Shown piece by piece: positions 41,922 to 50,804 of a stretch of 64,000 bases of DNA. The stretch spans positions 1 to 64,000 of the forward strand of contig URFG01000004.1 in assembly GCA_900547095.1 (NCBI GenBank). The letters run 5' to 3'. Within the stretch, counting starts at the first letter, position 1. Each line of letters begins with the position of its first letter. Origin of the DNA: an uncultured Oscillospiraceae bacterium. GTDB taxonomy: Bacteria; Bacillota; Clostridia; Oscillospirales; Acutalibacteraceae. A program made the position numbers and the translations under genes. The notes beneath the pieces were generated by a model, which was given only the letters and a program-made list of their open reading frames with translations, made no database searches and was not told where the DNA came from.

Positions 41922-42212
41922 TTAAAACAGCTGACAGAGAAGTTTTAAATTTTCCTTTTTAGGAAAAGCTTTTTCAAATTTTTCAAAACCCTTAGGGTCT
42001 TTCTCGCAGACAAAATATCCCTCGGGATCTTCTGCGCATATCTCGCCCGATTTGATAAAAGCGCGGAAAATATCTGCGTGATAATCTACTATCATCTCCA
42101 CATATTGCTTTGAATAAAGCTTTGCAAGTTCATTAGAACGGAACTGCTCAATAGTCATCATTCGGCGAAATCGGCTGATAGTTTCGTTATGAAGAGAATA
42201 CGTATCATAAAA
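41922..42212 (-). pseudogene. TetR-family C-terminal remnant
   Basis: An open frame of 79 residues from ATG 42161 matches the ligand-binding region of TetR proteins: RMMTIEQFRSNELAKLY can be laid directly on LRKMLTLEQYRDPKLCGLY of the intact TetR at 42654. The matching frame continues upstream of the ATG (NETISRFRR) to an in-frame TAA at 42213-42215, showing that the ATG is internal and that the N-terminal DNA-binding half is missing. The C-terminal end also deviates from the family after AEDPE. No ribosome site precedes ATG 42161. It overlaps the end of the membrane-protein gene by 8 bases. A decayed paralogue is the best reading. Confidence 0.65.
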
Positions 42213-42615
42213 TTATTCTTGCTATTTCCATTGTTGCGATCTTGATTACCGCTCCGCCCGACATAATATAAAACCATATTTCTCTTACTTTCTGCGATTT
42301 TGCCATCGGCGTGCCGATAGCGGCAATTATAATCAGCAGCGCACCGATACAGCCAACAATCGTCGGAATGCTCAAAAGCGCAAATATTCCGGGCGCACAG
42401 CTGCCGTCTATAGAGTGCTGAATGGTTTTATCAAGACCGTCGCGCGCGGCGGCAAAGCAACAAACGACAAGGCCGAAAATCAGCAAAATTGCGCTCCTGC
42501 GCCCCCAATATGAAATATTTGAGCGATTAAAGATCGAATATCCGATAAATCCGAGCAATGCAAGGATCATCAAGGTTGTCGCCGTGGTGACAGCGTTTTC
42601 AAAATAAAGTTTCAT
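42205..42615 (-). CDS. Four-helix membrane protein of unknown function
   Basis: A 136-residue protein with four hydrophobic segments (about 12-30, 42-58, 77-102, 112-134) separated by short polar loops; one loop carries SIDGSCAPGI. It follows the intact tetR gene by 38 bases and is likely its regulatory target, for example a small exporter or stress-related membrane protein, but no family was recognised. ATG 42615 with AGTGAG upstream. Confidence 0.65.
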   Translation of the reverse strand: MKLYFENAVTTATTLMILALLGFIGYSIFNRSNISYWGRRSAILLIFGLVVCCFAAARDGLDKTIQHSIDGSCAPGIFALLSIPTIVGCIGALLIIIAAIGTPMAKSQKVREIWFYIMSGGAVIKIATMEIARIIL

Positions 42616-42653
42616 AAAATCTCACTTTCTTTAAAAAAATACTTTACAGTTTT

Positions 42654-43268
42654 TCACTTTTTGTAGTCCGCTTCTATTTTCGCAATAAAGCGGTCAATAT
42701 GATCCAGAAGCAACCGCGAAACGCTTTCTTTTTCCTCTGCCTTATCATAAATGCTGTAAAGCAGGAACATCGGACCGTAAAACTCAAGCGCCAGCTGCAT
42801 AGCGCTAGAGTCTGAATCAGTCAGTTTCCGGAAAATAGCCGACATATATTCTGTCGGTCCAGTTGCAAGATAATCGTGATAAAGCCCGCAAAGCTTCGGA
42901 TCGCGGTATTGCTCCAAAGTCAGCATTTTTCTTAAATTTGAAGAAAAAGGCTCCTTTGTCCAATGGTCAAATTGCGCCGCCGCATAAGCTTTTATCTTAT
43001 TTATCGGCGCGTTTAAGTAGGCTTCTGCAAAACCGTCAGGTTCGGTTTCGGGCATTTCGTATTCTTCGGCGCGATCATAGTCCGTTTTATTCATTCGCTC
43101 AACAATGCTGTCAAGTATTTCCTGCTTGCTTAAATAGTGCTTATAAAGAGCGCCTTTGGTGATTTGCAGTTTGCTTGCTATATCGCTCATAGAAGTACCC
43201 TTATATCCGCTGACGGCGAACAGCTCAAGCGCCGCTTCTAAAATTCGCTCTTTTGTATTCCCTGACAT
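42654..43268 (-). CDS. TetR/AcrR family transcriptional regulator
   Basis: A 204-residue repressor. The N-terminal helix-turn-helix is KERILEAALELFAVSGYKGTSMSDIASKLQITKGALYKHYLSKQEILDSI (residues about 6-55), and the rest is an all-helical ligand domain with MLTLEQYRDPKLCGLYHDYL. The start is ATG 43268, 9 bases after AAAGGA; an ATG at 43277 abuts the ribosome site and is rejected. It has a consensus promoter overlapped by two operators, so it should repress itself and the downstream genes. The ligand is unknown. Confidence 0.92.
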   Translation of the reverse strand: MSGNTKERILEAALELFAVSGYKGTSMSDIASKLQITKGALYKHYLSKQEILDSIVERMNKTDYDRAEEYEMPETEPDGFAEAYLNAPINKIKAYAAAQFDHWTKEPFSSNLRKMLTLEQYRDPKLCGLYHDYLATGPTEYMSAIFRKLTDSDSSAMQLALEFYGPMFLLYSIYDKAEEKESVSRLLLDHIDRFIAKIEADYKK

Positions 43269-43290
43269 AAATTTCATTCCTTTAAGATAA

Positions 43291-43335
43291 AGTAACCGAA
43301 TGGTCACTTTAATTATAGCAACCGTTCGGTTACTT
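43291..43335. promoter_or_regulatory. Two TetR operators
   Basis: Two related palindromes: AGTAACCGAATGGTCACT (43291-43308) covering the transcription start, and GCAACCGTTCGGTTACTT (43318-43335) filling the -10/-35 spacer. Read as reverse complement the second is AAGTAACCGAACGGTTGC, so both share AAGTAACCGAAYGGT. Expected binding sites for the adjacent TetR. Confidence 0.75.
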
Positions 43336-43340
43336 GTCAA
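43312..43340 (-). promoter_or_regulatory. Consensus promoter of tetR
   Basis: Minus strand TTGACA (43335-43340), exactly 17 bases, TATAAT (43312-43317): a perfect sigma-A promoter, with an operator in the spacer. Confidence 0.88.
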
Positions 43341-43349
43341 ATTTTTTAC

Positions 43350-43385
43350 AAAAAAATAACCGGAAGGCTTTTACACCTTCCGGTT
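43350..43385 (-). terminator. Terminator of nifJ
   Basis: AACCGGAAGG (43358-43367) and CCTTCCGGTT (43376-43385) form a 10-bp stem, followed on the minus strand by ATTTTTTT. Confidence 0.88.
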
Positions 43386-43410
43386 TTATACCGCTTAACT
43401 TTAACGGAGA

Positions 43411-46400
43411 TTACTTTCCGTAAAGCTCAACAAGCTTTTCAAGATGAGCTCTTCTTGCCTTAGCAGTCTGGGCCGCCTTATCAAAGAGCTGCTCTGCGCG
43501 CTCGGGGAAAGAACGGGTAAGAGAAGAATATCTTGCTTCACCGAGAATAAACTCTTTATAATCGGTGGTAGCAGGCTTGCTGTCTAAGCTGAACGGGTTC
43601 TTACCCTCTGCTTTGAGAGCAGGATTGTAACGGAAAAGATCCCAATATCCGCAGTCAACAGCTTTCTTCATTTCTTTCTGGCAGTTAACCATTCCGCCCT
43701 TAATTGAGTGCATTTCGCAGGGGGCGTAACCGATAACAAGCGACGGACCGTCATAAGCCTCAGCCTCTTTTAAAGCCTTGAGCGTCTGATTCTGATCTGC
43801 GCCCATTGCAACCTGAGCTACATAGATATAGCCATAAGACATAGCTATCTCTGCAAGGCTCTTCTTAGCTATTGCTTTACCGGCAGCTGCGAACTGTGCG
43901 ACCTGGCCGATATTGGAAGCCTTGGAAGCCTGACCGCCTGTATTGGAGTAAACTTCGGTATCGAATACCATAATGTTTACATTTCTTCCGCTTGCGAGAA
44001 CATGGTCAACACCACCGAAGCCGATATCGTAAGCCCAGCCGTCGCCGCCGAATATCCAAACGGATTTCTTGGAAAGATACTCGGAATTCTCAAGGATATC
44101 CTTGCATTTATCGCAATCAGCGCCCGAAGCCTTGATAGCGGCAGTTAAAGCCTTGGAAGCTTCTGCATTTGATTTAGCGTCATTAAGTGTTTCGAGGTAC
44201 TTATCAGCGGCAGCCTTAACTTCTGCGGAAGCCTTATCGGATTCCGAGATAGCCTTAGCGTCGTCAATAAGGCGCTCTCTTATAGCTGTCTGACCGAGGA
44301 ACATACCATAACCGTGCTCGGCGTTATCCTCAAAGAGGGAGTTTGCCCAGGCAGGACCGTGGCCCTCTGCATTAGTGGTGTAAGGCGAAGTAGCCGCAGG
44401 ACCGCCCCAGATAGAAGAACAGCCTGTTGCATTAGAAATATACATTCTGTCGCCGAAGAGCTGAGTGATAAGTCTTGCATAAGAGGTTTCGGCACAGCCT
44501 GCGCAGGAGCCCGAGAACTCAAGAAGCGGCTTTTTGAACTGTGAAGTGATAACATTTGCGTCTGTAGCAACTTCTTTTTTCTCCGAAACATTTGCTACGC
44601 AGTAGTCAAATACTTTCTGCTCATCAAGCTGTGATTCCTGAGAAACCATTTTAAGAGAAGCAGTCGGGCAAACGCCTACGCATACTCCGCATCCCATACA
44701 GTCAAGCGGAGAAACGGTAAGAGCATAAGTATATCCCTTACTCGAAACGGTTTTTTCTTTAACCGCATACTTTGTATTAGCGGGAGCATTTGCTTTTTCA
44801 TCATCGGAAAGAGCAAACGGGCGAAGTGTTGCGTGAGGGCAGACAAACGCACATTTGTTACATCCGATACAGGTTTCATTATTCCACTCGGGAACCATAA
44901 CTGCAACGCCGCGTTTCTCAAATGCGGAAGCGCCCTGCTCAAAAGTACCGTCAGCGTGATCGGTGAATGCGGAAACAGGAAGCTCATAGCCGTTCATAAG
45001 GCCGACCGGTTTCATAATTCCGTCAACCATTTTAACGAGCTTTTCAGGTCCGTTTTCAGTAACGGCAGTCTTAACATCTTCGGCATCAGCCCATGAAGCG
45101 GGAACATCTACCTGAACAAATGCGGTTGCACCGGCGTCGATAGCCTTTTCGTTCATTTCAACGATCTCTTTACCCTTCTTCATAAACTTCTGTGCTTTTT
45201 CTTTCATATATCCGATAGCTTCATCAACAGGAAGAACCTTTGCAAGAGCGAAGAAAGCGGACTGCAAAACAGTATTTGTACGCTTGCCGAGGCCTATTTT
45301 TGCCGCGATATCGATAGCGTTAACAGTGTAAAGCTTGATATTATTCTTAGCGATATAACGCTTAGCCTCTGCGGGCATATGGCGGTCAAGCTCTTCAGCG
45401 TTCCACTGGCAGTTGATAAGGAATACGCCGCCGGGCTTAACATCGTTAACCATCTTATAGCCTTTGATAACATAAGACGGGTTATGACAAGCAACGAAAT
45501 CGGCCTTATTTATGTAATAAGGGCTCTTAATAGGCTTATCGCCGAAACGGAGGTGGGATACTGTGATACCGCCTGTTTTCTTTGAGTCATACTGGAAGTA
45601 AGCCTGAACATACTTATCGGTATGGTCGCCGATTATCTTGATAGAGTCTTTGTTGGCACCTACAGTACCGTCGCCGCCGAGACCCCAGAATTTGCACTCG
45701 ATAGTGCCCTCTGCGGCAGTGTTCGGAGCTTCCTCTTCTTCAAGAGAAAGGTTAGTAACATCATCGACAATTCCGATAGTGAACTGAGCCTTGGGAGCGT
45801 CTTTAGAAAGCTCTTTATAAACTGCAAAAATGCTGGCAGGAGGAGTATCCTTAGAGCCTAAGCCGTAGCGGCCGCCGATAACGGTGTCAACCTTTCTGCC
45901 TGTTGCGGCAAGAGCGCCTACAACATCCATATAAAGAGGCTCGCCGAGAGCGCCGGGCTCTTTTGTACGATCTAAAACAGCAATTTTCTTAACTGTTTCA
46001 GGGATAGCCTCTACGAGCTTTTCGGCAGAGAAAGGACGATAAAGACGAACCTTAACAAGACCTACCTTTTCACCCTTTGCGGTGAGATAATCGATAACTT
46101 CTTCGGCAACATCACATACAGAGCCCATAGCGATTATTACGCGCTCAGCATCAGCCGCGCCGTAATAGTTAAAGAGCTTGTAATCAGTGCCGAGCTTGGC
46201 ATTGACTTTGCCCATATATTCTTCGACGATTCCCGGAACAGCGTCATAATACTTATTACATGCCTCTCTGTTCTGGAAGAAAATATCGTCGTTCTCGTGA
46301 GAGCCGCGCATAACGGGGTGCTCAGGATTGAGAGCGCGCTTACGGAAAGCCTTTACAGCGTCCATATCGCACATTTCTTTAAGATCCTCATAATCCCAGA

Positions 46401-46953
46401 TTTGGATCTTCTGAATTTCGTGAGAAGTACGGAATCCGTCAAAGAAGTTTATAAAAGGAACTCTGCTCTTAATTGAAGCCAAGTGAGCAACAGCAGCAAG
46501 ATCCATTACCTCCTGCGGATTTGTTTCTGCGAGCATAGCAAAACCCGTCTGACGACATGCGTAAACATCGGAATGGTCGCCGAAAATATTAAGAGCGTGG
46601 CTTGCAACGCAGCGCGCCGAAACGTGGAATACGCAGGGAAGAAGCTCACCTGCAATTTTATACATATTCGGGATCATAAGTAAAAGACCCTGTGAAGCTG
46701 TGAATGTGGTGGTGAGAGCACCGGCGGCAAGCGAACCGTGAACAGTACCCGCAGCACCTGCTTCTGACTGCATTTCGACAACATTTACCTTTGTGCCGAA
46801 AATATTTTTAAGACCCTGAGCAGACCACTGATCCACATAATCCGCCATAGGGCTGGACGGTGTAATCGGATAAATTCCGGCTACTTCGGTGAACGCATAG
46901 GCTACATGAGCCGCGGCGTTATTTCCGTCCATAGTTTTGAACTTTCTTGCCAT
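43411..46953 (-). CDS. nifJ: Pyruvate:ferredoxin (flavodoxin) oxidoreductase
   Basis: Homodimeric, oxygen-sensitive enzyme that converts pyruvate, CoA and oxidised ferredoxin to acetyl-CoA, CO2 and reduced ferredoxin; it is the main pyruvate-consuming step of clostridial fermentation. The 1180-residue single chain has all domains in order: pyrimidine-binding domain I (starting KTMDGNNAAAHVAYAFTEVAGIYPITPSSPMADYVD), domain II, the gamma-type domain III, a two-cluster ferredoxin domain with CIGCNKCAFVCPH and CMGCGVCVGVCPT, the proximal cluster Cys (SGSCAGCAETSY) and the TPP domain with GGDGWAYDIGFGG and SNTGGQASK. ATG 46953 with AGGAGG. Monocistronic, with its own promoter and terminator. Confidence 0.98.
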   Translation of the reverse strand: MARKFKTMDGNNAAAHVAYAFTEVAGIYPITPSSPMADYVDQWSAQGLKNIFGTKVNVVEMQSEAGAAGTVHGSLAAGALTTTFTASQGLLLMIPNMYKIAGELLPCVFHVSARCVASHALNIFGDHSDVYACRQTGFAMLAETNPQEVMDLAAVAHLASIKSRVPFINFFDGFRTSHEIQKIQIWDYEDLKEMCDMDAVKAFRKRALNPEHPVMRGSHENDDIFFQNREACNKYYDAVPGIVEEYMGKVNAKLGTDYKLFNYYGAADAERVIIAMGSVCDVAEEVIDYLTAKGEKVGLVKVRLYRPFSAEKLVEAIPETVKKIAVLDRTKEPGALGEPLYMDVVGALAATGRKVDTVIGGRYGLGSKDTPPASIFAVYKELSKDAPKAQFTIGIVDDVTNLSLEEEEAPNTAAEGTIECKFWGLGGDGTVGANKDSIKIIGDHTDKYVQAYFQYDSKKTGGITVSHLRFGDKPIKSPYYINKADFVACHNPSYVIKGYKMVNDVKPGGVFLINCQWNAEELDRHMPAEAKRYIAKNNIKLYTVNAIDIAAKIGLGKRTNTVLQSAFFALAKVLPVDEAIGYMKEKAQKFMKKGKEIVEMNEKAIDAGATAFVQVDVPASWADAEDVKTAVTENGPEKLVKMVDGIMKPVGLMNGYELPVSAFTDHADGTFEQGASAFEKRGVAVMVPEWNNETCIGCNKCAFVCPHATLRPFALSDDEKANAPANTKYAVKEKTVSSKGYTYALTVSPLDCMGCGVCVGVCPTASLKMVSQESQLDEQKVFDYCVANVSEKKEVATDANVITSQFKKPLLEFSGSCAGCAETSYARLITQLFGDRMYISNATGCSSIWGGPAATSPYTTNAEGHGPAWANSLFEDNAEHGYGMFLGQTAIRERLIDDAKAISESDKASAEVKAAADKYLETLNDAKSNAEASKALTAAIKASGADCDKCKDILENSEYLSKKSVWIFGGDGWAYDIGFGGVDHVLASGRNVNIMVFDTEVYSNTGGQASKASNIGQVAQFAAAGKAIAKKSLAEIAMSYGYIYVAQVAMGADQNQTLKALKEAEAYDGPSLVIGYAPCEMHSIKGGMVNCQKEMKKAVDCGYWDLFRYNPALKAEGKNPFSLDSKPATTDYKEFILGEARYSSLTRSFPERAEQLFDKAAQTAKARRAHLEKLVELYGK

Positions 46954-46998
46954 GGAAAATTCCTCCTGTAAAATAATAAATAAGATTATATCCGCTAA

Positions 46999-47013
46999 TA
47001 CCGCAGAGCGGTA
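46999..47013. promoter_or_regulatory. Palindrome in the nifJ 5' leader
   Basis: TACCGC-AGA-GCGGTA, a perfect 6-bp inverted repeat just downstream of the predicted transcription start. It could be an mRNA 5' stem-loop that stabilises the transcript or a repressor site; it is not a Rex site. Confidence 0.5.
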
Positions 47014-47025
47014 TCATACTAATAT

Positions 47026-47054
47026 ATAGTAACACTTTTCCACGCTTTTGTAAA
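47026..47054 (-). promoter_or_regulatory. Promoter of nifJ
   Basis: Minus strand TTTACA (47049-47054), 17-base spacer, TACTAT (47026-47031). Confidence 0.55.
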
Positions 47055-47071
47055 CAAAAAATATTATTTTT

Positions 47072-47114
47072 TATCAAAAAATCCGCTCTTTTGCAAAAAG
47101 CAGAAGAGCGGATT
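47072..47114 (-). terminator. Terminator of the purine salvage/import operon
   Basis: AATCCGCTCTT (47080-47090) and AAGAGCGGATT (47104-47114) with an inner TGC/GCA step; on the minus strand it is followed by TTTTGATAAAAAA. Confidence 0.85.
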
Positions 47115-47125
47115 TGGATTTAATG

Positions 47126-48106
47126 TTATCTTTCCTCTCTGAAATAGGAAAGACCGAGAGCCTGAGGAGGTTGATTTTCGCGTTTTTTGTGAATGCTGAC
47201 TACTATTAAAACGATAATTGTTACAACATACGGTAACATCTGGATAAGCGGGATCATCTGCATAGGCACGTTTATATAATTGAAAAGAATATAAAGCGCT
47301 CCGAAGAGATAAGAGCCTGCTATCGCGAGCGAAGGCTTCCAGGTTGCGAAAATAACTATCGCTATTGCAAGCCAGCCGCGGTCGCCGAAGCCGTTATTGG
47401 ACCAGATACCGTTAGAGTAATCCATAACATAGAAAAGTCCGCCGAGGCCTGCGATCATTCCGCCGATACAGGTAGCGCTGTATTTATATTTGGTAACATT
47501 GATACCTGCCGCATCGGCAGTTGCAGGATTTTCACCTACCGCCCTCAAATTAAGGCCGAACTTTGTTTTCTTTAAAAATACCGCTACAACTATCGCTATT
47601 ATAACCGCAAGATATACCATAAAGCCGTACGAAAAGAAAAGCTTTCCTACATCTCCCATATCTTCGGCAAAAGGAAGGGTGGTTTTAAATGCTCTCGCAA
47701 TTTCCACCAAAGAAAGATAAGGAACATCGCTTTTAATAATTTTTATGAGCGATCCGCCGAAGAAGTTTCCGCAGCCGATACCGAAAGTGGTGATGGCAAG
47801 ACCCGTAACATTCTGATTAGCTCTTAAAGTAACAGTTAAGAAGCAATAAAGCAACGATACGAGGAACGAGCCTAAAAGGCAGCACAAAAGCGGAATTAAA
47901 ACCGCCAAGAACGGAGAAACCTCATAGGCGTTTGTTTGATATAAAAATCCGCCGACAACGCCGGATATCGCTCCGATATACATAATTCCCGGAATTCCGA
48001 GGTTTAAGTTACCGGACTTCTCGGTTAAAATTTCACCGGTTGAGCCGAAAAGCAAAGGAGTGCCCTGCAAAATAGCGCGCTGAATAAAATTGATTATAGC
48101 TATCAT
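47126..48106 (-). CDS. ABC nucleoside transporter permease 2
   Basis: Inner-membrane permease (NupQ/YufQ-like, PF02653) of a BMP-type nucleoside importer. 326 residues, about 8-9 membrane helices. Typical segments are GTPLLFGSTGEILTEKSGNLNLGIPGIMYIGA at the N-terminus, LRANQNVTGLAITTFGIGCGNFFGG, and LRAVGENPATADAAGINVTKYKYSATCIGG, the coupling-helix region that meets the ATPase. Start ATG 48106 overlaps the previous stop (TAATG), with AAGGAGG upstream. Last gene of the operon. Confidence 0.92.
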   Translation of the reverse strand: MIAIINFIQRAILQGTPLLFGSTGEILTEKSGNLNLGIPGIMYIGAISGVVGGFLYQTNAYEVSPFLAVLIPLLCCLLGSFLVSLLYCFLTVTLRANQNVTGLAITTFGIGCGNFFGGSLIKIIKSDVPYLSLVEIARAFKTTLPFAEDMGDVGKLFFSYGFMVYLAVIIAIVVAVFLKKTKFGLNLRAVGENPATADAAGINVTKYKYSATCIGGMIAGLGGLFYVMDYSNGIWSNNGFGDRGWLAIAIVIFATWKPSLAIAGSYLFGALYILFNYINVPMQMIPLIQMLPYVVTIIVLIVVSIHKKRENQPPQALGLSYFREER

Positions 48107-49203
48107 TAGTTTTCCTCCTTTTTACGGTGAGAGAAGTTAATCTTATAATTGATGAAGAATTCGCAGCCGATTATAAAGAAGAGAATAATTCCTGTTATGA
48201 TATCAGAAAAATCTCCGTTAAGACCGAATTTCGAAGTCACCTCATCTGCGCCTCTGCCGAGGAAAACAAGCAGGAGAGTCGTTAAAATCATATTGATAGG
48301 ATTAAATTTTCCGAGCCAGGAAACCATAATTGCTGTAAATCCTCTGCCGGCAACGAGGTTTGAATCTATCGAATGCGAAGAACCTCCGACAAGCAAAAGA
48401 CCTGCTATACCGCAGACAGCTCCCGAAACGAGCATTGTGCGGATAATGACCTTTTTAACATTTATTCCTATGTATCTTGCGGTGTTTTCGCTTTCACCGA
48501 CAACGGAAATTTCATAGCCGTGCTTACTGTACTTAAGATAGATATACATAAGAACGGTAATAAGTGCTACAACTATGATATTTAAAAGATATTTAACTCC
48601 GAAAATACCGGGCAGCCAGCCGTGGCTTAAAAGGTCGGGACCTACAACATTCGAGCCGCTCTTATCGGCAATTTTAAGGAAATATTCAACGAGCTGAATA
48701 GCCACATAGTTCATCATAAGCGTAAAGAGCGTTTCGTTGGTCTTCCACTCAGCTTTGAAAATCGCAGGGATAACTCCCCAAATCATTCCCGCAGCAACAG
48801 CGCAGACTATCATTATTATAATGAGTGCCCATTCAGGAATCTTTCCGCCGAGATAAAACATACAAACAGCCGTTGCAAGGCAGCCTATAAGCACCTGACC
48901 TTCAGCACCCGTGTTCCAGAATTTCATTCGGAAAGCAGGCGTTACAGCGAGCGAAATGCAAAGAAGAATTGCAATATCGTGGATAGTAACTAAAAGCCTA
49001 CCCTGTCCTACTGCGCCGTGAATAATGGTCTTATATATCGATATCGGATTATCGCCTGTTAAAACCTTAGTAACTATTCCGCAAACAACAAGCGCTAAAA
49101 CTATCGCTATAAATCTTACAAGAAACTTGGTTTTAAACGGAACGTTATCTTTTTTTGAAATATACACGAGAGGCTCGCGATGATGTTTTAATTTATCTTT
49201 CAT
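48106..49203 (-). CDS. ABC nucleoside transporter permease 1
   Basis: Partner permease (NupP/YufP-like). 365 residues with about 10 helices and an N-terminal cytosolic tail. Family segments are MKFWNTGAEGQVLIGCLATAV, KTNETLFTLMMNYVA and the coupling region GESENTARYIGINVKKVIIRTMLVSGAVCGIAGLL. With the second permease it forms the translocation pore for purine nucleosides. Overlaps the ATPase gene by 11 bases. Confidence 0.92.
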   Translation of the reverse strand: MKDKLKHHREPLVYISKKDNVPFKTKFLVRFIAIVLALVVCGIVTKVLTGDNPISIYKTIIHGAVGQGRLLVTIHDIAILLCISLAVTPAFRMKFWNTGAEGQVLIGCLATAVCMFYLGGKIPEWALIIIMIVCAVAAGMIWGVIPAIFKAEWKTNETLFTLMMNYVAIQLVEYFLKIADKSGSNVVGPDLLSHGWLPGIFGVKYLLNIIVVALITVLMYIYLKYSKHGYEISVVGESENTARYIGINVKKVIIRTMLVSGAVCGIAGLLLVGGSSHSIDSNLVAGRGFTAIMVSWLGKFNPINMILTTLLLVFLGRGADEVTSKFGLNGDFSDIITGIILFFIIGCEFFINYKINFSHRKKEEN

Positions 49204-50722
49204 TGTTCTTGCCTCCCGATTTAGTCATCAGCAATCCGAGTTCTTCCTTGGTTGCTTCCCTGCCGTCTACAATACCGGTTATTCTGCCTGAGTTTACAAC
49301 TATTATTCTGTCACAAAGTTCAGTCAGAACATCAAGGTCTTCGCCGACGAATATTACCGCAACGCCGTTTTTCTTCTGCTGATTTAAAAGATTATATATC
49401 ATATAGGAGGAATTGATATCAAGGCCTCTTACGGGATAAGCCGCCATAAGCACAGTCGGAGAAGCGGCGATCTCGCGCCCTACGAGAACTTTCTGAACAT
49501 TACCGCCCGAAAGTCTTCTTACGGGTGTGTTTGCATTCGGGGTTACGACTTCGAGATCTCTTATAATATCCTCTGCAAGCTTTTTAGGTGACTGGCGGTT
49601 TAAGAACATCGATCTGCCTCTTGTGTAGGATCTAAGCATCATATTATCGACAATATCCATATTGCCCACAAGTCCCATACCGAGCCTATCCTCAGGAACG
49701 AAAGAAAGTCTTACTCCGAGTTCTCTTATCTGCATAGGAGTTTTATCTCTTAAATTTTCTTCAAGTCCGTTTTTAGGATTGTTATAAATTATCTCGCCGC
49801 CTGAGATATGCTGAAGACCTGCTATAGCTTCCAAAAGCTCTCTTTGACCGCTGCCCGCAATTCCCGCAATTCCTAAAATTTCTCCGCTTTTAGCGGTAAA
49901 GGTTATATCATCAAGAACCTTAACGCCGTTTTCATCATAAAGGTCGATACCTTTAACAAAAAGTCTGTCAATGCTGTTTTCAGGCTCTGATCTGTCAATA
50001 TTAAGCGATATCTTTTTGCCTACCATCATTTCGGTAAGCTCGGATTCGTTGGTTTCACTCGTTACAACAGTATCTATATATTCGCCTTTGCGAAGGATAG
50101 ATACTCTGTCCGACACAGAGAGGACCTCGTGCATTTTATGAGTGATAATGATGATGGATTTTCCGTCATCACGCATTCTTTTGAGTACGGCAAACAGCTT
50201 ATCTGTTTCCTGAGGGGTCAAAACAGCGGTAGGCTCATCGAGGATAAGGATATCCGCTCCCCTGTATAAAACTTTAATTATCTCAACGGTCTGTTTTTCA
50301 GAAACAGACATTTGATAAATCTTCTTTTTGGGGTCTATTTCAAAACCGTATTTTTCGGAAATTTCGGCAACGCGTGAAGCAGCTGCCTTTAAATTAAACT
50401 TTCCCCCGTCATTAATTCCGAGGACTATATTTTCGGTAGCGCTGAAAACATCAACAAGCTTAAAATGCTGATGGATCATACCGATCTTTAAATCAAACGC
50501 ATCCTTAGGAGAGTTAATGGATACCACTTCGCCGTTAACAAGAATTTCGCCCTCATCGGGATGATAAATTCCGGCTATCATATTCATCAGCGTGGTCTTG
50601 CCCGAACCGTTTTCTCCCAAAACAGCAAGTATCTCGCCTTTTTTAACGATTAAATTTATATTTTTATTGGCAACTATCTTACTGAATCGTTTTGTAACAT
50701 TTCTGATTTCAAGTGCGTTCAC
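49193..50722 (-). CDS. ABC nucleoside transporter ATPase (two NBDs)
   Basis: A 509-residue cytosolic protein with two fused nucleotide-binding domains (NupO/YufO-like). NBD1 has Walker A GENGSGKTTL, a Q-loop at IHQHFKL, and Walker B ILILDEPTAVLTP; NBD2 has the altered Walker A GIAGSGQREL and RRLSGGNVQKVLVGREI as its signature. As in other members, NBD2 Walker B is modified (LMAAYPVRGLD), so hydrolysis is expected mainly at one site. The start is GTG 50722 with AAGGAGG. Confidence 0.93.
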   Translation of the reverse strand: MNALEIRNVTKRFSKIVANKNINLIVKKGEILAVLGENGSGKTTLMNMIAGIYHPDEGEILVNGEVVSINSPKDAFDLKIGMIHQHFKLVDVFSATENIVLGINDGGKFNLKAAASRVAEISEKYGFEIDPKKKIYQMSVSEKQTVEIIKVLYRGADILILDEPTAVLTPQETDKLFAVLKRMRDDGKSIIIITHKMHEVLSVSDRVSILRKGEYIDTVVTSETNESELTEMMVGKKISLNIDRSEPENSIDRLFVKGIDLYDENGVKVLDDITFTAKSGEILGIAGIAGSGQRELLEAIAGLQHISGGEIIYNNPKNGLEENLRDKTPMQIRELGVRLSFVPEDRLGMGLVGNMDIVDNMMLRSYTRGRSMFLNRQSPKKLAEDIIRDLEVVTPNANTPVRRLSGGNVQKVLVGREIAASPTVLMAAYPVRGLDINSSYMIYNLLNQQKKNGVAVIFVGEDLDVLTELCDRIIVVNSGRITGIVDGREATKEELGLLMTKSGGKNNER

Positions 50723-50751
50723 TTTTTTCCTCCTTTTTAAAAATCAAAATA

Positions 50752-50779
50752 CACAAGGGGAGCTTACTGTCCCCTTGTG
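50752..50779 (-). other. Intercistronic hairpin between BMP lipoprotein and ATPase genes
   Basis: CACAAGGGGA (50752-50761) and TCCCCTTGTG (50770-50779) form a 10-bp stem with an 8-base loop. On the minus strand it is followed only by TATTTTGATTTTT, a weak terminator tail. It lies 26 bases after the binding-protein stop and 30 bases before the ATPase start, where a partial terminator or a 3'-protecting stem would make the binding protein more abundant than the membrane part. Confidence 0.7.
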
Positions 50780-50804
50780 CCGAAAGTTTTAAAAAGACTT
50801 TAAA

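Noticed and set aside
41922..42161. 79-residue frame as an independent gene
   Set aside because: It aligns to the middle of the TetR ligand domain, extends upstream of its ATG in the same frame, and has no ribosome site; listed as a remnant.
44833..45096. Various antisense open frames inside nifJ and other long genes
   Set aside because: They lie wholly inside strongly conserved genes on the other strand, without ribosome sites; shadows of codon bias.
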